A DNA stretch of 55,140 nucleotides from a virus, in the IMG/VR virus record IMGVR_UViG_3300009488_000001, positions 1-55,140 of that record, one strand, 5' to 3'. The notes under the pieces were generated by a model. The model was not told where the DNA came from. It did not search any database and saw only the letters and a list, made by a program, of their open reading frames with translations. Positions within the stretch are counted from its first letter, which is position 1. Each line of letters starts with the position of its first letter. Below are positions 7,580-14,725 of this stretch, piece after piece. A program made the position numbers and the translations under genes.

Positions 7580-7717
7580 ATGAAACCAAGTAAATACAAA
7601 TGCGTCCGTTGCAATAAAATAGTAGAGCGATTAAGTAGTAATAAATGGATTAAAAGTTATTGCGAAAAGACAGGTAAAAATGTTAGACTTCAATTAATCG
7701 TAAATGAAACCTTCTAA
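7580..7717 (+). CDS. Small protein with zinc-knuckle start
   Basis: A 45-residue open frame beginning MKPSKYKCVRCNKIV. It has C-x-x-C at residues 8-11 and a third Cys near residue 28; it is Lys-rich. A half zinc ribbon is likely. It fills the gap before the HNH gene. Confidence 0.55.
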   Translation: MKPSKYKCVRCNKIVERLSSNKWIKSYCEKTGKNVRLQLIVNETF

Positions 7718-7728
7718 ATGTTCATATA

Positions 7729-8073
7729 ATGATAAAGCACAAAAAAATATATTGTGATTTCTTTGGATACACTGAAGCTGATTTCATTCCGTGTGAGTGC
7801 TGTAATATGGGTGTTATTACAGATGTTCACCATCTAAGCAAAAGGGGAATGGGAGGAAGCAAACATAAAGATATTATATATAATTTAGTAGGTGTTACCC
7901 GTGGATGCCATGTCATCATGGACAACAATTATGAACTAAATGAAAAATTAAGAATCAAGCACAAAAATCTTGTAGACAGTTTTGCGACAACTCATCCAAA
8001 ACAATTAGAAACATTTCTTAAAAAATATCCCAATGAAAGGAAAAACTTTGAATGGTTAAAACTACAAGAATAG
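7729..8073 (+). CDS. HNH-type zinc-binding protein
   Basis: A 114-residue protein with P-C-E-C-C near residues 21-25, D-V-H-H-L-S-K at 32-38, then N-L-V-G-V-T-R-G-C-H near 52-61. The D-x-H-H pair and later Asn and C-H residues fit a beta-beta-alpha-metal (HNH-like) core such as in NinG-type or Ref-like phage nucleases. It sits directly upstream of, and overlaps, a RusA-like resolvase. An active nuclease is probable but not certain. Confidence 0.65.
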   Translation: MIKHKKIYCDFFGYTEADFIPCECCNMGVITDVHHLSKRGMGGSKHKDIIYNLVGVTRGCHVIMDNNYELNEKLRIKHKNLVDSFATTHPKQLETFLKKYPNERKNFEWLKLQE

Positions 8074-8396
8074 AACTAAAAGGATTACCAAAAATAAGCC
8101 TTAACGAATGGTACGCCGGAACTCATTGGAATAAGCGAAAGACTACTAAGGATAATTATAAATGGATAGTAAAGAGCCAATTTAAAGGAGTCTTTCCAAA
8201 AACTAAACAATATGATTGTGAGTACTATTTTGAGTTCAGAATACGGCCCCTAGATGTCACAAACACGGTATCTATGATCAAGATGATTGAGGATATTATT
8301 TTTGAAGATGATAATTACAAAATTGTCAACTCAATAAGCATCAATTCACAAAAAGGAAAAGAAGATAAAGTAACAATTATAGTAAATGAATTATGA
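8052..8396 (+). CDS. rusA: RusA-like Holliday junction resolvase
   Basis: A 114-residue protein, RusA size. It shows N-terminal S-L-N-E-W-Y, then R-P-L-D-V-T-N near residue 71, K-M-I-E-D-I-I-F-E-D-D near residues 78-88 and a basic C-terminal strand. The conserved acidic residues of RusA (D-x-D-N, then E-D-x-L-x-x-x-x-D-D-S) are largely kept, with D-V-T-N in place of D-x-D-N. It would cut branched DNA before packaging. It overlaps the HNH gene by 22 bases. Confidence 0.8.
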   Translation: MVKTTRIELKGLPKISLNEWYAGTHWNKRKTTKDNYKWIVKSQFKGVFPKTKQYDCEYYFEFRIRPLDVTNTVSMIKMIEDIIFEDDNYKIVNSISINSQKGKEDKVTIIVNEL

Positions 8397-8467
8397 AAAA
8401 CGAATACAGCGAATACGATTTAATTATTTACCCAGATGACCCGGACACTGTAATATTTAACAGATGA
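8393..8467 (+). CDS. Very short acidic ORF, 24 residues
   Basis: An ATG overlaps the RusA stop (ATGA), and the TGA overlaps the next ATG at 8464. The product (MKNEYSEYDLIIYPDDPDT and a few more) is acidic. Coupled overlaps on both sides are the only support. Confidence 0.4.
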   Translation: MKNEYSEYDLIIYPDDPDTVIFNR

Positions 8468-8613
8468 AAGACTTTTGTAAAAAACATAAACCCAGATCCA
8501 AAACAATGAGATACATTGAACATTCTAATTGGCTGGATAGGATGGATGCCCGAGGAAGTAAACAAACTCAATGCCCTAAATGTGAGCGGTGGCTGTTTCC
8601 TTGTGAAATTTAA
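8464..8613 (+). CDS. Small zinc-binding protein, 49 residues
   Basis: An open frame starting in an ATGA overlap. C-terminal C-P-K-C-E-R-W-x-x-x-P-C gives three Cys of a zinc ribbon, with another Cys and His at the N-terminus (DFCKKH). Small phage zinc proteins of this type often follow RusA genes. Role unknown. Confidence 0.6.
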   Translation: MKDFCKKHKPRSKTMRYIEHSNWLDRMDARGSKQTQCPKCERWLFPCEI

Positions 8614-8634
8614 TTTGAAAATAATCCGGGAACC

Positions 8635-8677
8635 TGATAAATATCATATTTTTTATAAATTAGTAGTTGTAATTTAG
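8635..8677 (+). promoter_or_regulatory. Palindrome-type promoter P3
   Basis: TGATAAATATCA (8635-8646), a perfect TGATA/TATCA-type variant of the palindrome, a 23-base spacer, then TAATTTAG (8670-8677). Drives the gene at 8708 and probably the following modification genes. Confidence 0.65.
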
Positions 8678-8707
8678 TGGCATATTAATAATTAAAAATT
8701 TAGCGGT

Positions 8708-9082
8708 ATGAAAACTTTACAAATAACCGAAGGCTTTAAGGTAGAGGTAGACTCACGCATCGAAGATGTAGAAGCTAAATATATTGTGCCAACAAAAGAT
8801 AGGCCAGTATTTAAAGCGTGCTGTGATTATATTGGGAATATAGGTGGAATTTATAAGGATCATCTCGTGGGGAATTGCTGTAGCGACACCTTTGGATTAA
8901 ACTACAAAGACTCAATTAATGGATTACACGAATGGATTTTAGATAATAAAAGTATAATAGAAGAGTATCCTAAATGCAAATTTGATCTTTATTTAATTGA
9001 CGGCACTATTGAACACGAACAGGCAAAAGAAGTAAAAGTGTATTCGATTAGTGCAAGGAAAGCAAAAAAATTGTTATTATGA
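8708..9082 (+). CDS. Protein of unknown function
   Basis: A 124-residue protein with two Cys pairs (ACCDYIG near residue 38 and NCCSDTF near 57) and no membrane segment. First gene after promoter P3. Its stop overlaps the next start. No family recognised. Confidence 0.75.
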   Translation: MKTLQITEGFKVEVDSRIEDVEAKYIVPTKDRPVFKACCDYIGNIGGIYKDHLVGNCCSDTFGLNYKDSINGLHEWILDNKSIIEEYPKCKFDLYLIDGTIEHEQAKEVKVYSISARKAKKLLL

Positions 9083-9213
9083 AAAAATATAAACGATATG
9101 AATATTGGGAAGCACTGGTTATCGTGCGGTTATATCAATTATTTTGTTTTCCATATTACGAATATATGTGGTGGGATAAAAGATTGAAGTTAATTATAAC
9201 AGACGAAATATAA
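9079..9213 (+). CDS. Small aromatic-rich protein, 44 residues
   Basis: Starts within an ATGA overlap. Product begins MKKYKRYEYWEALVIV and contains FCFPYYEYMWW; very rich in Tyr and Trp. It may associate with the membrane. No family recognised. Confidence 0.55.
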   Translation: MKKYKRYEYWEALVIVRLYQLFCFPYYEYMWWDKRLKLIITDEI

Positions 9214-9216
9214 TTA

Positions 9217-9288
9217 ATCCGCAAGTTTCCGCTAAATTCTTGCGGATAGCCGGATGCTTTACGAGGTGTCCGTCTTTGTGGGTGAAGG
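9217..9288 (+). ncRNA. Two-hairpin RNA element B with TTTGTGGGTGAAGG tail
   Basis: Hairpin 1 ATCCGCAAG (9217-9225)/CTTGCGGAT (9239-9247), hairpin 2 CGGA/TCCG (9251-9272), then CTTTGTGGGTGAAGG. There is no U-tract, so this is not a standard terminator. The layout matches element D at 9632, which has the same TTTGTGGGTGAA tail. Confidence 0.55.
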
Positions 9289-9313
9289 ACATTAATAACT
9301 TAAATTTATAATT

Positions 9314-9448
9314 ATGGTACACAAAGGACAGCGAAGAGTAAAACCAACTATATGGAATAGTAATAACCGCAAATCTACACGAGGCAGAAGGCGACAATTT
9401 ATTCTATTGAATAACGGCAAAACAATAATGATACAACATTCTGCATGA
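9314..9448 (+). CDS. Small very basic protein, 44 residues
   Basis: An open frame starting MVHKGQRRVKPT with an Arg-rich centre (KSTRGRRRQF). It is preceded by element B. Its TGA overlaps the next ATG. It probably binds nucleic acid; no family recognised. Confidence 0.55.
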   Translation: MVHKGQRRVKPTIWNSNNRKSTRGRRRQFILLNNGKTIMIQHSA

Positions 9449-9627
9449 TATTGCTTTATAATCACATATTAGGAGTTATTGGATATATTGTCTCAATATT
9501 TACACTAGATACTACAAGGAAGGCAGTATTTGAAACTCCAAAAAAGATCCATATTTTCGGGGACAACCTTAAATATTGGATGCAGTATGATGATTATGAA
9601 TACATGCTGCCGGAAGCGGCTGCATAA
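9445..9627 (+). CDS. Small protein with hydrophobic N-terminus
   Basis: A 60-residue protein; residues 2-20 (ILLYNHILGVIGYIVSIF) form a likely membrane segment, followed by a polar tail. Starts in an ATGA overlap. Role unknown. Confidence 0.5.
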   Translation: MILLYNHILGVIGYIVSIFTLDTTRKAVFETPKKIHIFGDNLKYWMQYDDYEYMLPEAAA

Positions 9628-9631
9628 TACG

Positions 9632-9718
9632 CTTTGGATTCTAAAAAAATAAAAACATCCAAAGGAACCGTATAAGAAAACCCCACACTGAGATAAATGT
9701 GGGGTTTGTGGGTGAAAG
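9632..9718 (+). ncRNA. Two-hairpin RNA element D with TTTGTGGGTGAAAG tail
   Basis: Hairpin 1 CTTTGGAT (9632-9639)/ATCCAAAG (9657-9664), hairpin 2 AACCCCACA (9679-9687)/TGTGGGGTT (9698-9706), then TGTGGGTGAAAG. Strong stems with no U-tract. It sits in the leader of the Mom-like gene (ATG 9756), so it may control that gene. Confidence 0.6.
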
Positions 9719-9755
9719 ATTGTTGGGAATGGGGTTTAATTAGATGTTTTGATAT

Positions 9756-10448
9756 ATGGAAAAAGGTTTTATAACAAATCAAACCTTATTTGGGAAGCCT
9801 GAAATAATAGGTTTTGGATCGTCAGATTTTTATGTACAAGAGGTAGGTCGCAATTTTGCGAATGAAACTATTGTAAAGAATCATTATAGTAATAAAGTGT
9901 ATAATGGCACGTATATACATTTGGGCATTTATATTAAATCTGAATTGTTAGGAATATTACAATATGGATATGCTATGAATCCGTCGAGTTGTGACAGTGT
10001 AGTAAAGGGGACGGAGCAGGATCAATATCTTGAATTAAATAGAATGTGGCTTGATGATAAGGCAGCGCGCAATAGTGAAAGTAAGGCAATAAGTTATTCA
10101 ATTAAATATATAAAGGGTAAATTGCCACGAATAAAATGGATACAGTCATTTGCAGATGAAAGGTGTGGTTTTTTTGGAATTGTTTACCAAGCCTGCAGTT
10201 TTAATTTTTATGGTGAACATGAATCTGTGTTTTGGGAGCTTGAGGGTGAAATTTTCCATAATTCAATAAAAACTAGCAGAAAGGCGGGTAAAAGAGGATA
10301 TGATTTATTAAACAATCCCATAAATAAAGATAAAATTAAAAGTGAGAAACTCCGCCAATTTAGATATATTAAATTTATTGATTCCCGATGGAAAAAGAAA
10401 TGTTTATTAAAAGAAAAACCATATTTAAAATATTATAATGGTGATTAA
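9756..10448 (+). CDS. Mom-like DNA adenine modification protein (GNAT fold)
   Basis: A 230-residue protein resembling phage Mu Mom. N-H-Y-S near residue 42 and H-L-G-I-Y near residue 55 are followed by G-I-L-Q-Y-G, A-M-N-P, L-E-L-N-R-M-W-L-D-D near residue 93, R-N-S-E-S-K-A-I-S, then W-I-Q-S-F-A-D-E-R-C-G with V-Y-Q-A-C-S-F. This is the Mom/GNAT core. Mom converts adenine to a methylcarbamoyl form and so protects phage DNA from restriction. The adjacent Dam- and Dcm-like genes support a DNA-modification island. Mu mom is toxic and tightly controlled; element D in the leader could serve that purpose. Confidence 0.8.
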   Translation: MEKGFITNQTLFGKPEIIGFGSSDFYVQEVGRNFANETIVKNHYSNKVYNGTYIHLGIYIKSELLGILQYGYAMNPSSCDSVVKGTEQDQYLELNRMWLDDKAARNSESKAISYSIKYIKGKLPRIKWIQSFADERCGFFGIVYQACSFNFYGEHESVFWELEGEIFHNSIKTSRKAGKRGYDLLNNPINKDKIKSEKLRQFRYIKFIDSRWKKKCLLKEKPYLKYYNGD

Positions 10449-10487
10449 TGCATAACTCAAACCACGGTCTACCATTAAAAACATAAG

Positions 10488-11087
10488 ATGAAAAACAGAA
10501 ATATAAAACATTCAGATCATTGGCTAACTCCCAGGATATTTTTCGACAAGTTAAATGAAAAATACAATTTCAATCTCGATCCATGTCCTGCTTATCATGA
10601 TATTAGAGAATGGGACGGATTAAAAATTGACTGGGATAGCCGTAATTTTATCAATCCTCCATATTCACAGAAATCAAAAGAGGCATTTGTAATTAAAGCC
10701 ATACACGAAAGTAAAAAAGGTAAATTATGTGTGATGCTTTTACCTGTAAGCACTTCGACTAAATTGTTTCATGAAATCATCCTGCCAGAGAAGCCAAAAG
10801 TAAAATTCATAAAAGGCAGATTGCCATTTATCGGACAAAATGAAAAGGGGCAAATTGTTAATAGCGAAAAGCCAACACAGGAATTAATAGAATGGACGGA
10901 TGAAGAGGGAGAAATTACGCTGATTTCCAAACATGTTAAGAACTCGGGACAACACGATTCTATGCTAGTTGTGTTCGATGGTCGCAGCGCCTCAGATAAG
11001 GCAAAATTTCTTATAGATAGATTTATAAAAAGAGATGTAAGGGGCTGGATTGTGGCTATTCAAAATAAGCAGGGTAAATTATTTTAA
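10488..11087 (+). CDS. dam: Phage N6-adenine DNA methyltransferase (Dam family)
   Basis: A 199-residue protein. It has W-L-T-P-R near residue 12, F-N-L-D-P-C near residue 29 and F-I-N-P-P-Y at residues 54-59; N-P-P-Y is the catalytic motif IV of amino-methyltransferases. V-M-L-L-P and the C-terminal V-V-F strand fit the phage Dam family (usual length 150-200). It would methylate adenine in phage DNA, probably against restriction or to compete with the Mom-like enzyme for sites. Confidence 0.85.
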   Translation: MKNRNIKHSDHWLTPRIFFDKLNEKYNFNLDPCPAYHDIREWDGLKIDWDSRNFINPPYSQKSKEAFVIKAIHESKKGKLCVMLLPVSTSTKLFHEIILPEKPKVKFIKGRLPFIGQNEKGQIVNSEKPTQELIEWTDEEGEITLISKHVKNSGQHDSMLVVFDGRSASDKAKFLIDRFIKRDVRGWIVAIQNKQGKLF

Positions 11088-11088
11088 G

Positions 11089-11256
11089 ATGAAAAGCAAA
11101 CTACATAACGATATCGAGCGGTGCAGATTCAATATTGCATTAAGCAAAAGAGAAGAAAGACAAGCAGACATGTTTATGGTCAGATTGTGGAATAATCCTG
11201 AAGATATGAAAATAGTCTTTTGGGTTAATATGATGGTTTGTAATCGGGGGAATTAA
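11089..11256 (+). CDS. Small helical protein, unknown function
   Basis: 55 residues from the ATG at 11089; a longer frame needs a TTG inside the Dam gene. Basic N-terminal helix (LHNDIERCRFNIALSKREERQ). It starts one base after the Dam stop (TAAGATG) and is probably co-translated. No family recognised. Confidence 0.55.
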   Translation: MKSKLHNDIERCRFNIALSKREERQADMFMVRLWNNPEDMKIVFWVNMMVCNRGN

Positions 11257-11266
11257 ATTTATAGCT

Positions 11267-11866
11267 ATGAAAATATTAGTCGGATTCGAAGAAAGCCAAG
11301 CGATAACAATTGAGTTAAGAAAATTAGGTCACGAGGCTTTTAGTTGCGATTTAAAAGAATGCTCCGGAGGGTATCCGGAGTGGCATTTTAAAGACGATAT
11401 TTATAATGTGATTGGTATGGGTTGGGATATTATAATAATGCATCCACCTTGTACTGCGATAGCCGTTTCAGGTAATGGCACATATGCTAAAGGTAAAGCA
11501 AAACACCATTTAAGGCTAGCCGCTATTAAATGGACTCAAAAATTATGGCATGACTGCACAGAAGTGTGTAGTAAAGTTTGTCTTGAAAATCCACAAGGAG
11601 TACTTGCGACAAATACAGATTTGCCAAAACCTCAGTATATACAACCGTGGCAATTTGGGCATACAGAAACTAAAAAAACAGCTTTATTTTTATATGGGCT
11701 ACCGCCACTTAAAGAGACTAACAATGTGAAAATAGAAATGGATAAATTACCTGATAAAGATAAGCATAAAATATGGTATGCTTCTCCAGGGAATGACAGA
11801 TCAGAGTTAAGGTCAAAAACCTATATTGGAATTGCAAAAGCAATAGCAGAACAATGGACTAAATAA
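11267..11866 (+). CDS. C5-cytosine methyltransferase-like protein
   Basis: A 199-residue protein with a Rossmann start (I-L-V-G-F-E-E-S-Q, motif I-like), I-I-M-H-P-P-C-T near residue 60 (motif IV P-C with catalytic Cys) and C-L-E-N-P near residue 106 (motif VI E-N). This is much shorter than full Dcm enzymes (over 300), because the target-recognition domain is reduced. Similar short Dcm-like proteins are common in phages. It is the last gene of the rightward block, before a bidirectional terminator. Activity is likely but not certain. Confidence 0.7.
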   Translation: MKILVGFEESQAITIELRKLGHEAFSCDLKECSGGYPEWHFKDDIYNVIGMGWDIIIMHPPCTAIAVSGNGTYAKGKAKHHLRLAAIKWTQKLWHDCTEVCSKVCLENPQGVLATNTDLPKPQYIQPWQFGHTETKKTALFLYGLPPLKETNNVKIEMDKLPDKDKHKIWYASPGNDRSELRSKTYIGIAKAIAEQWTK

Positions 11867-11886
11867 TATTGTAATGTGTAATTAAA

Positions 11887-11923
11887 AGCGGTTAATATGC
11901 GTATAGTGTATTAACTGCTTTTT
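11887..11923. terminator. Bidirectional terminator between convergent operons
   Basis: An 11-bp stem AGCGGTTAATA (11887-11897)/TATTAACTGCT (11909-11919) with one G-U pair, flanked by A4 on the left and T6 on the right. It ends the rightward block at 11866 and the leftward operon at 11928. Confidence 0.85.
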
Positions 11924-11927
11924 TATT

Positions 11928-12197
11928 TTACAACCATTGTATTTTATTGTTAGTTATATAATAATGCGCGTGGTATGGTCTTTCGCCTACCCAATTGCCA
12001 ATCGAGGGTCTTAATGTTATTTTGCCATTCTGTTCCGTCATTTTCCATTCATCGAGAGGTGTTACAGTCTTGCCGCCACAGCCACATGCACATAAATGAA
12101 TAGCAATCTTATACTCCTTTGAAATATATAGGATTCCCTGCTTTAGCTCTTCCGGGATGTGCTGATGGTGTTCTATACTTAATTTGTGTGTTTTCAT
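11928..12197 (-). CDS. DUF6527-like zinc-binding protein
   Basis: An 89-residue protein with H-L-C-A-C-G-C-G-G-K near residue 33, then W near 52, L-R-P-S-I-G-N-W near 62-69 and H-A-H-Y-Y-I near 76-81. This Cys/Gly cluster with P-S-I-G-N and H-Y-x-I matches what I recall of DUF6527. The cysteines and histidines likely hold zinc. Related proteins occur, as I recall, in bacterial operons with ubiquitin-like components, so a link to defence or counter-defence is possible but speculative. Confidence 0.6.
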   Translation of the reverse strand: MKTHKLSIEHHQHIPEELKQGILYISKEYKIAIHLCACGCGGKTVTPLDEWKMTEQNGKITLRPSIGNWVGERPYHAHYYITNNKIQWL

Positions 12198-12211
12198 GTC
12201 TTAGTTATTAT

Positions 12212-12451
12212 TTAAAATAAGTAATCATAAGCATCTGGCCTGTCTCTTTTAATATCTTCAGGTGAAATTATTTCAAACTTTCCATCCTTATCTTTTTGTT
12301 TTCGGTCATATTTATATGGACTGCACCCTTTGCAACTACACGGCTTTCCCTGTGCTTTATAACAATAATGTTCCTCTTTCTTTAATCCCATAGCCTTGCA
12401 TCTCTTTTTGTGCTTTAGGTTTGTTATTTTTTGTCTCCTGGCTTTGTTCAT
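12212..12451 (-). CDS. Small basic Cys-rich protein
   Basis: A 79-residue protein with a Lys/Arg-rich N-terminus (MNKARRQKITNLKHKKRC) and H-Y-C-Y-K-A-Q-G-K-P-C-S-C-K-G-C, a likely metal-binding knuckle. Its start overlaps the stop of the upstream gene by 4 bases. No family recognised. Confidence 0.65.
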   Translation of the reverse strand: MNKARRQKITNLKHKKRCKAMGLKKEEHYCYKAQGKPCSCKGCSPYKYDRKQKDKDGKFEIISPEDIKRDRPDAYDYLF

Positions 12452-12957
12452 ATCTTAATTGGTTCAATTAAATATACCTTGACAATACCATTATATTTTA
12501 ATAACGATGTTAAAGGATATTGGATTATATCTTCATATCCTTTATTGGGATCGTGAACTATATTATAATCTTTATCTATTACTACTGCATGTTGTTTTAA
12601 GAATCCATCACTCAAATTAAAATAATTGGGACTAAGAACTGATGCAAAAAATAATCCATTCACGCCCTTCTTTTTATATAACTTTCTTGGTGTCATGATA
12701 GCTGGGAAATGCCACCCTTCTTTTTTTCTACATTCTGCAATCGGACACGATAGCCTTGTGTAATTTTTATTGTGTAGCAATCCTCGATATTTATATCCAT
12801 TTTCAAATAAAAAATCAAATAATATTTTCCACCATTTATCTCCATATTCTAAAAAATGAGGAACGGCATGTAATTTTAGATTAAACATTGTTGCGATAGA
12901 TGCTCTCATAGAATCGCCATTATCTTTATCTATTATTTCCTGATAAACTTTGTTCAT
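12448..12957 (-). CDS. Papain-like peptidase-fold protein with Ser in place of Cys
   Basis: A 169-residue protein resembling a phage family with G-D-C-x-R-A-C near the N-terminus and H-A-V-V followed by H-D-P near the C-terminus. Here the first motif is N-G-D-S-M-R-A-S (residues 13-20), so the expected nucleophilic Cys is Ser. H-A-V-V-I-D near residue 123 and V-H-D-P-N near 133 are kept. The fold is likely conserved, while catalysis is lost or changed. A transcript probably begins at the TAACTTTG box at 12978-12985. Confidence 0.55.
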   Translation of the reverse strand: MNKVYQEIIDKDNGDSMRASIATMFNLKLHAVPHFLEYGDKWWKILFDFLFENGYKYRGLLHNKNYTRLSCPIAECRKKEGWHFPAIMTPRKLYKKKGVNGLFFASVLSPNYFNLSDGFLKQHAVVIDKDYNIVHDPNKGYEDIIQYPLTSLLKYNGIVKVYLIEPIKI

Positions 12958-12977
12958 ATCTTATATTATTATTTATC

Positions 12978-12985
12978 CAAAGTTA
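12978..12985 (-). promoter_or_regulatory. Possible -7 box upstream of 12957 gene
   Basis: TAACTTTG on the minus strand, 20 bases before the start at 12957. No good -33 TTTG is seen. An imperfect palindrome TGACAATTGTAT (13006-13017) lies 20, not 23, bases upstream, so this is kept apart from the main promoter family. Nothing else is visible in 12958-13072. Confidence 0.4.
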
Positions 12986-13072
12986 ATGAATTTATCTCTA
13001 CTGCATGACAATTGTATCTCCCATTATTTAATGAAAGTTAACACAGGTTTTAAATGAATGTTAGGAATTAAC

Positions 13073-13375
13073 CTAAAAACATCTATTCCATTTCTGCATT
13101 TTACCCAACATATACGACCAAAGGCATCTCCAACCAATCATTTGTAGCCTATAAATATGGGATCGTCCGTTGTCATGTCGGGACAGAGCGGACACTAAAA
13201 TTCGGCTTATGATAGTCGTGTGGGTTCCTATCTTTTTAAATTGTCTGGATACAATTAAGGCTTGACTTCGAACATAACCCATTAAACAAGAAAAACCCGA
13301 CCTATATAGAACTGCCCCACAAAGATTGGCAAAGGTCGGATTCGTTATGTAATAATAGAAATGTTCAATAATCAT
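13073..13375 (-). CDS. Doubtful ORF, 100 residues
   Basis: An open frame with a good promoter at 13421-13452. Its early part contains the terminator-like hairpin 13290-13339, and its composition (many Arg, Cys, Ser and Trp) differs from neighbours. It may be a real small protein or an accidental frame over a regulatory RNA. If it is not a gene, 13073-13420 holds only the promoter-proximal RNA and hairpin described here. Confidence 0.3.
   Translation of the reverse strand: MIIEHFYYYITNPTFANLCGAVLYRSGFSCLMGYVRSQALIVSRQFKKIGTHTTIISRILVSALSRHDNGRSHIYRLQMIGWRCLWSYMLGKMQKWNRCF
13290..13339 (-). terminator. Terminator or attenuator, long-loop hairpin
   Basis: On the minus strand CCGACCT (13339-13333) pairs with AGGTCGG (13303-13297), followed by GTTTTTC. 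The 29-base loop is long for a terminator. It lies about 80 bases downstream of the promoter at 13421, so it could attenuate that transcript or end the operon that finishes at 13467. Confidence 0.5.
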
Positions 13376-13420
13376 CTTTATGGCTCTTTAAGGTGCGTTC
13401 TACTTCACCTGCATTAACCA

Positions 13421-13452
13421 CAAAGATAGTCAATGATTAGTTTAAATGCAAA
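13421..13452 (-). promoter_or_regulatory. Bacteroidota-type promoter
   Basis: On the minus strand TTTG (13452-13449), 20 bases, TATCTTTG (13428-13421): an almost ideal consensus. No palindrome upstream. Its transcript begins near 13415 and contains an AGGTG/CACCT hairpin before the ATG at 13375. Confidence 0.6.
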
Positions 13453-13466
13453 TTACATATACATAC

Positions 13467-13715
13467 TTAAAAGTCCTCCATTAAAATAGGAAACCCTTTG
13501 TCATATACTTTTTCCAGATTTTCGATAGGCGCAGAGGCTTCGCTTTCTGGGAAACAAATATTTTCCCCCAATTCAGGATCGGCATAATGATTTTCTGAAA
13601 GCGTCTCGGCTTCAATTTTATTAATAGCCTCATCTTCTCTCCACATAATTACTTTGTTTTCTAATTGCTGTTCGCTCAATGAGTTGCAAAACTTTTTTAA
13701 ATCACTCCAGTTCAT
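13467..13715 (-). CDS. Acidic protein of unknown function
   Basis: 82 residues from the ATG at 13715; the longer frame to 13784 overlaps the upstream gene and is unlikely. Begins MNWSDLKKFCNSLSEQQL and is strongly acidic in the second half (EDEAINKIEAETLSEN, FPESEAS). Last gene of the leftward operon starting near 15589. No family recognised. Confidence 0.65.
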   Translation of the reverse strand: MNWSDLKKFCNSLSEQQLENKVIMWREDEAINKIEAETLSENHYADPELGENICFPESEASAPIENLEKVYDKGFPILMEDF

Positions 13716-13725
13716 AATTTTTATT

Positions 13726-13911
13726 TTAAGATTCAACAATTTCAATATCTTCAACATCGAACACCATAAAATCGGCATCGCCAATAATAACTAATCCTGG
13801 CTTTTCGCAACCTTCAGGATGTTTAATTTCTACGGCTGCGCCATATTTACCTTTATGGGGATGATCCCCGATTACTTTTACTTTCTTTCCTATGAAGTCT
13901 TTTAGTTGCAT
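13726..13911 (-). CDS. Small KOW-like beta-barrel protein
   Basis: A 61-residue protein beginning MQLKDFIGKKVKVIGDHPHK, with a G-K-Y-G-A-A-V-E-I segment. The pattern of a short basic strand, Gly turn and beta strands is KOW/SH3-like. Such mini-barrels often bind nucleic acid. No specific role is visible. Confidence 0.6.
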   Translation of the reverse strand: MQLKDFIGKKVKVIGDHPHKGKYGAAVEIKHPEGCEKPGLVIIGDADFMVFDVEDIEIVES

Positions 13912-13939
13912 GATTTTAATTTTTATTATTGATTAATAT

Positions 13940-14332
13940 CTATATATCTAAATTTTGCATTGACAATTCGCCTTTGGTTGCTATCGCTAAATCCAAGAAT
14001 GTTTTTATACTTGTCTCTTTGTTAGATTGCTTATTGTACAGATATATACCACTTTCAGTAAACCCAATATTATAATTATTTGATAAATTATATGAGCTTG
14101 GATATTTATCTTTCTTTACGTTCTCAAATATTACTTTCTTTTCTGCTTCCTCGATAGCTTTATATTTATTCCAAACCATATACTTTAATACTTGCTGATT
14201 CAGAAAATTATTGCATCTGATAATGGCATTAAAACATAGTCCTTTAAATATTATTCTCTCAGTACTTTCATTGACTTTAGGTATTAAGCTTTCAACAAAT
14301 TGACTTAATGTTTGTAATTTTTCTATTTTCAT
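13940..14332 (-). CDS. Protein of unknown function
   Basis: A 130-residue protein, helical, with a KAIEEAEKKVIFENVKK segment and no membrane segment or Cys motif. It starts three bases after the membrane gene at 14335 begins its stop. No family recognised. Confidence 0.65.
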   Translation of the reverse strand: MKIEKLQTLSQFVESLIPKVNESTERIIFKGLCFNAIIRCNNFLNQQVLKYMVWNKYKAIEEAEKKVIFENVKKDKYPSSYNLSNNYNIGFTESGIYLYNKQSNKETSIKTFLDLAIATKGELSMQNLDI

Positions 14333-14334
14333 GG

Positions 14335-14520
14335 CTAATTATTTTTATCATTTGCCGACCCAATAATGAATAACATCAGTATTGAACATGCTAATGATAA
14401 CTGACTTATCAAAGCTATAATTGCAACATAATTGAATATCGAGATAATTAAACATATTATACCGGTACTAATAAATATTAAAAATAATATTGCCGCTATT
14501 ATGAATATTGTATTTTTCAT
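14335..14520 (-). CDS. Small membrane protein, two segments
   Basis: 61 residues from the ATG at 14520. Hydrophobic stretches at residues 4-28 (TIFIIAAILFLIFISTGII and on) and 33-56 make two likely membrane helices, with a short charged tail. It is one of three consecutive small membrane proteins (14335-14893). Confidence 0.6.
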   Translation of the reverse strand: MKNTIFIIAAILFLIFISTGIICLIISIFNYVAIIALISQLSLACSILMLFIIGSANDKNN

Positions 14521-14539
14521 TTTAATAGTTTTATAAAGT

Positions 14540-14695
14540 TTAATCATGCCTTGCCATTTTAAGTAGAGCAGCGCATCCAAATCCTGCAACAAAAGCGTTG
14601 CAATAATTTATAATAGAATTTTCAATAATTATATACCCAACTATATTCACTACTATCAATACAATTAATATAATTATTCTAATTTCCTTTTTCAT
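14540..14695 (-). CDS. Small membrane protein, 51 residues
   Basis: An open frame from the ATG at 14695. Product begins MKKEIRIIILIVLIVVNIVG with a strong N-terminal membrane helix, and has a second Ala/Cys-rich segment near the end. Role unknown. Confidence 0.6.
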   Translation of the reverse strand: MKKEIRIIILIVLIVVNIVGYIIIENSIINYCNAFVAGFGCAALLKMARHD

Positions 14696-14725
14696 AACTC
14701 AATTTTTATTAATTAATCAATAGAC

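Noticed and set aside
13006-13017. TGACAATTGTAT as a ninth member of the regulatory palindrome family
   Set aside because: One arm is broken and the distance to the -7 box is 20 rather than 23 bases.
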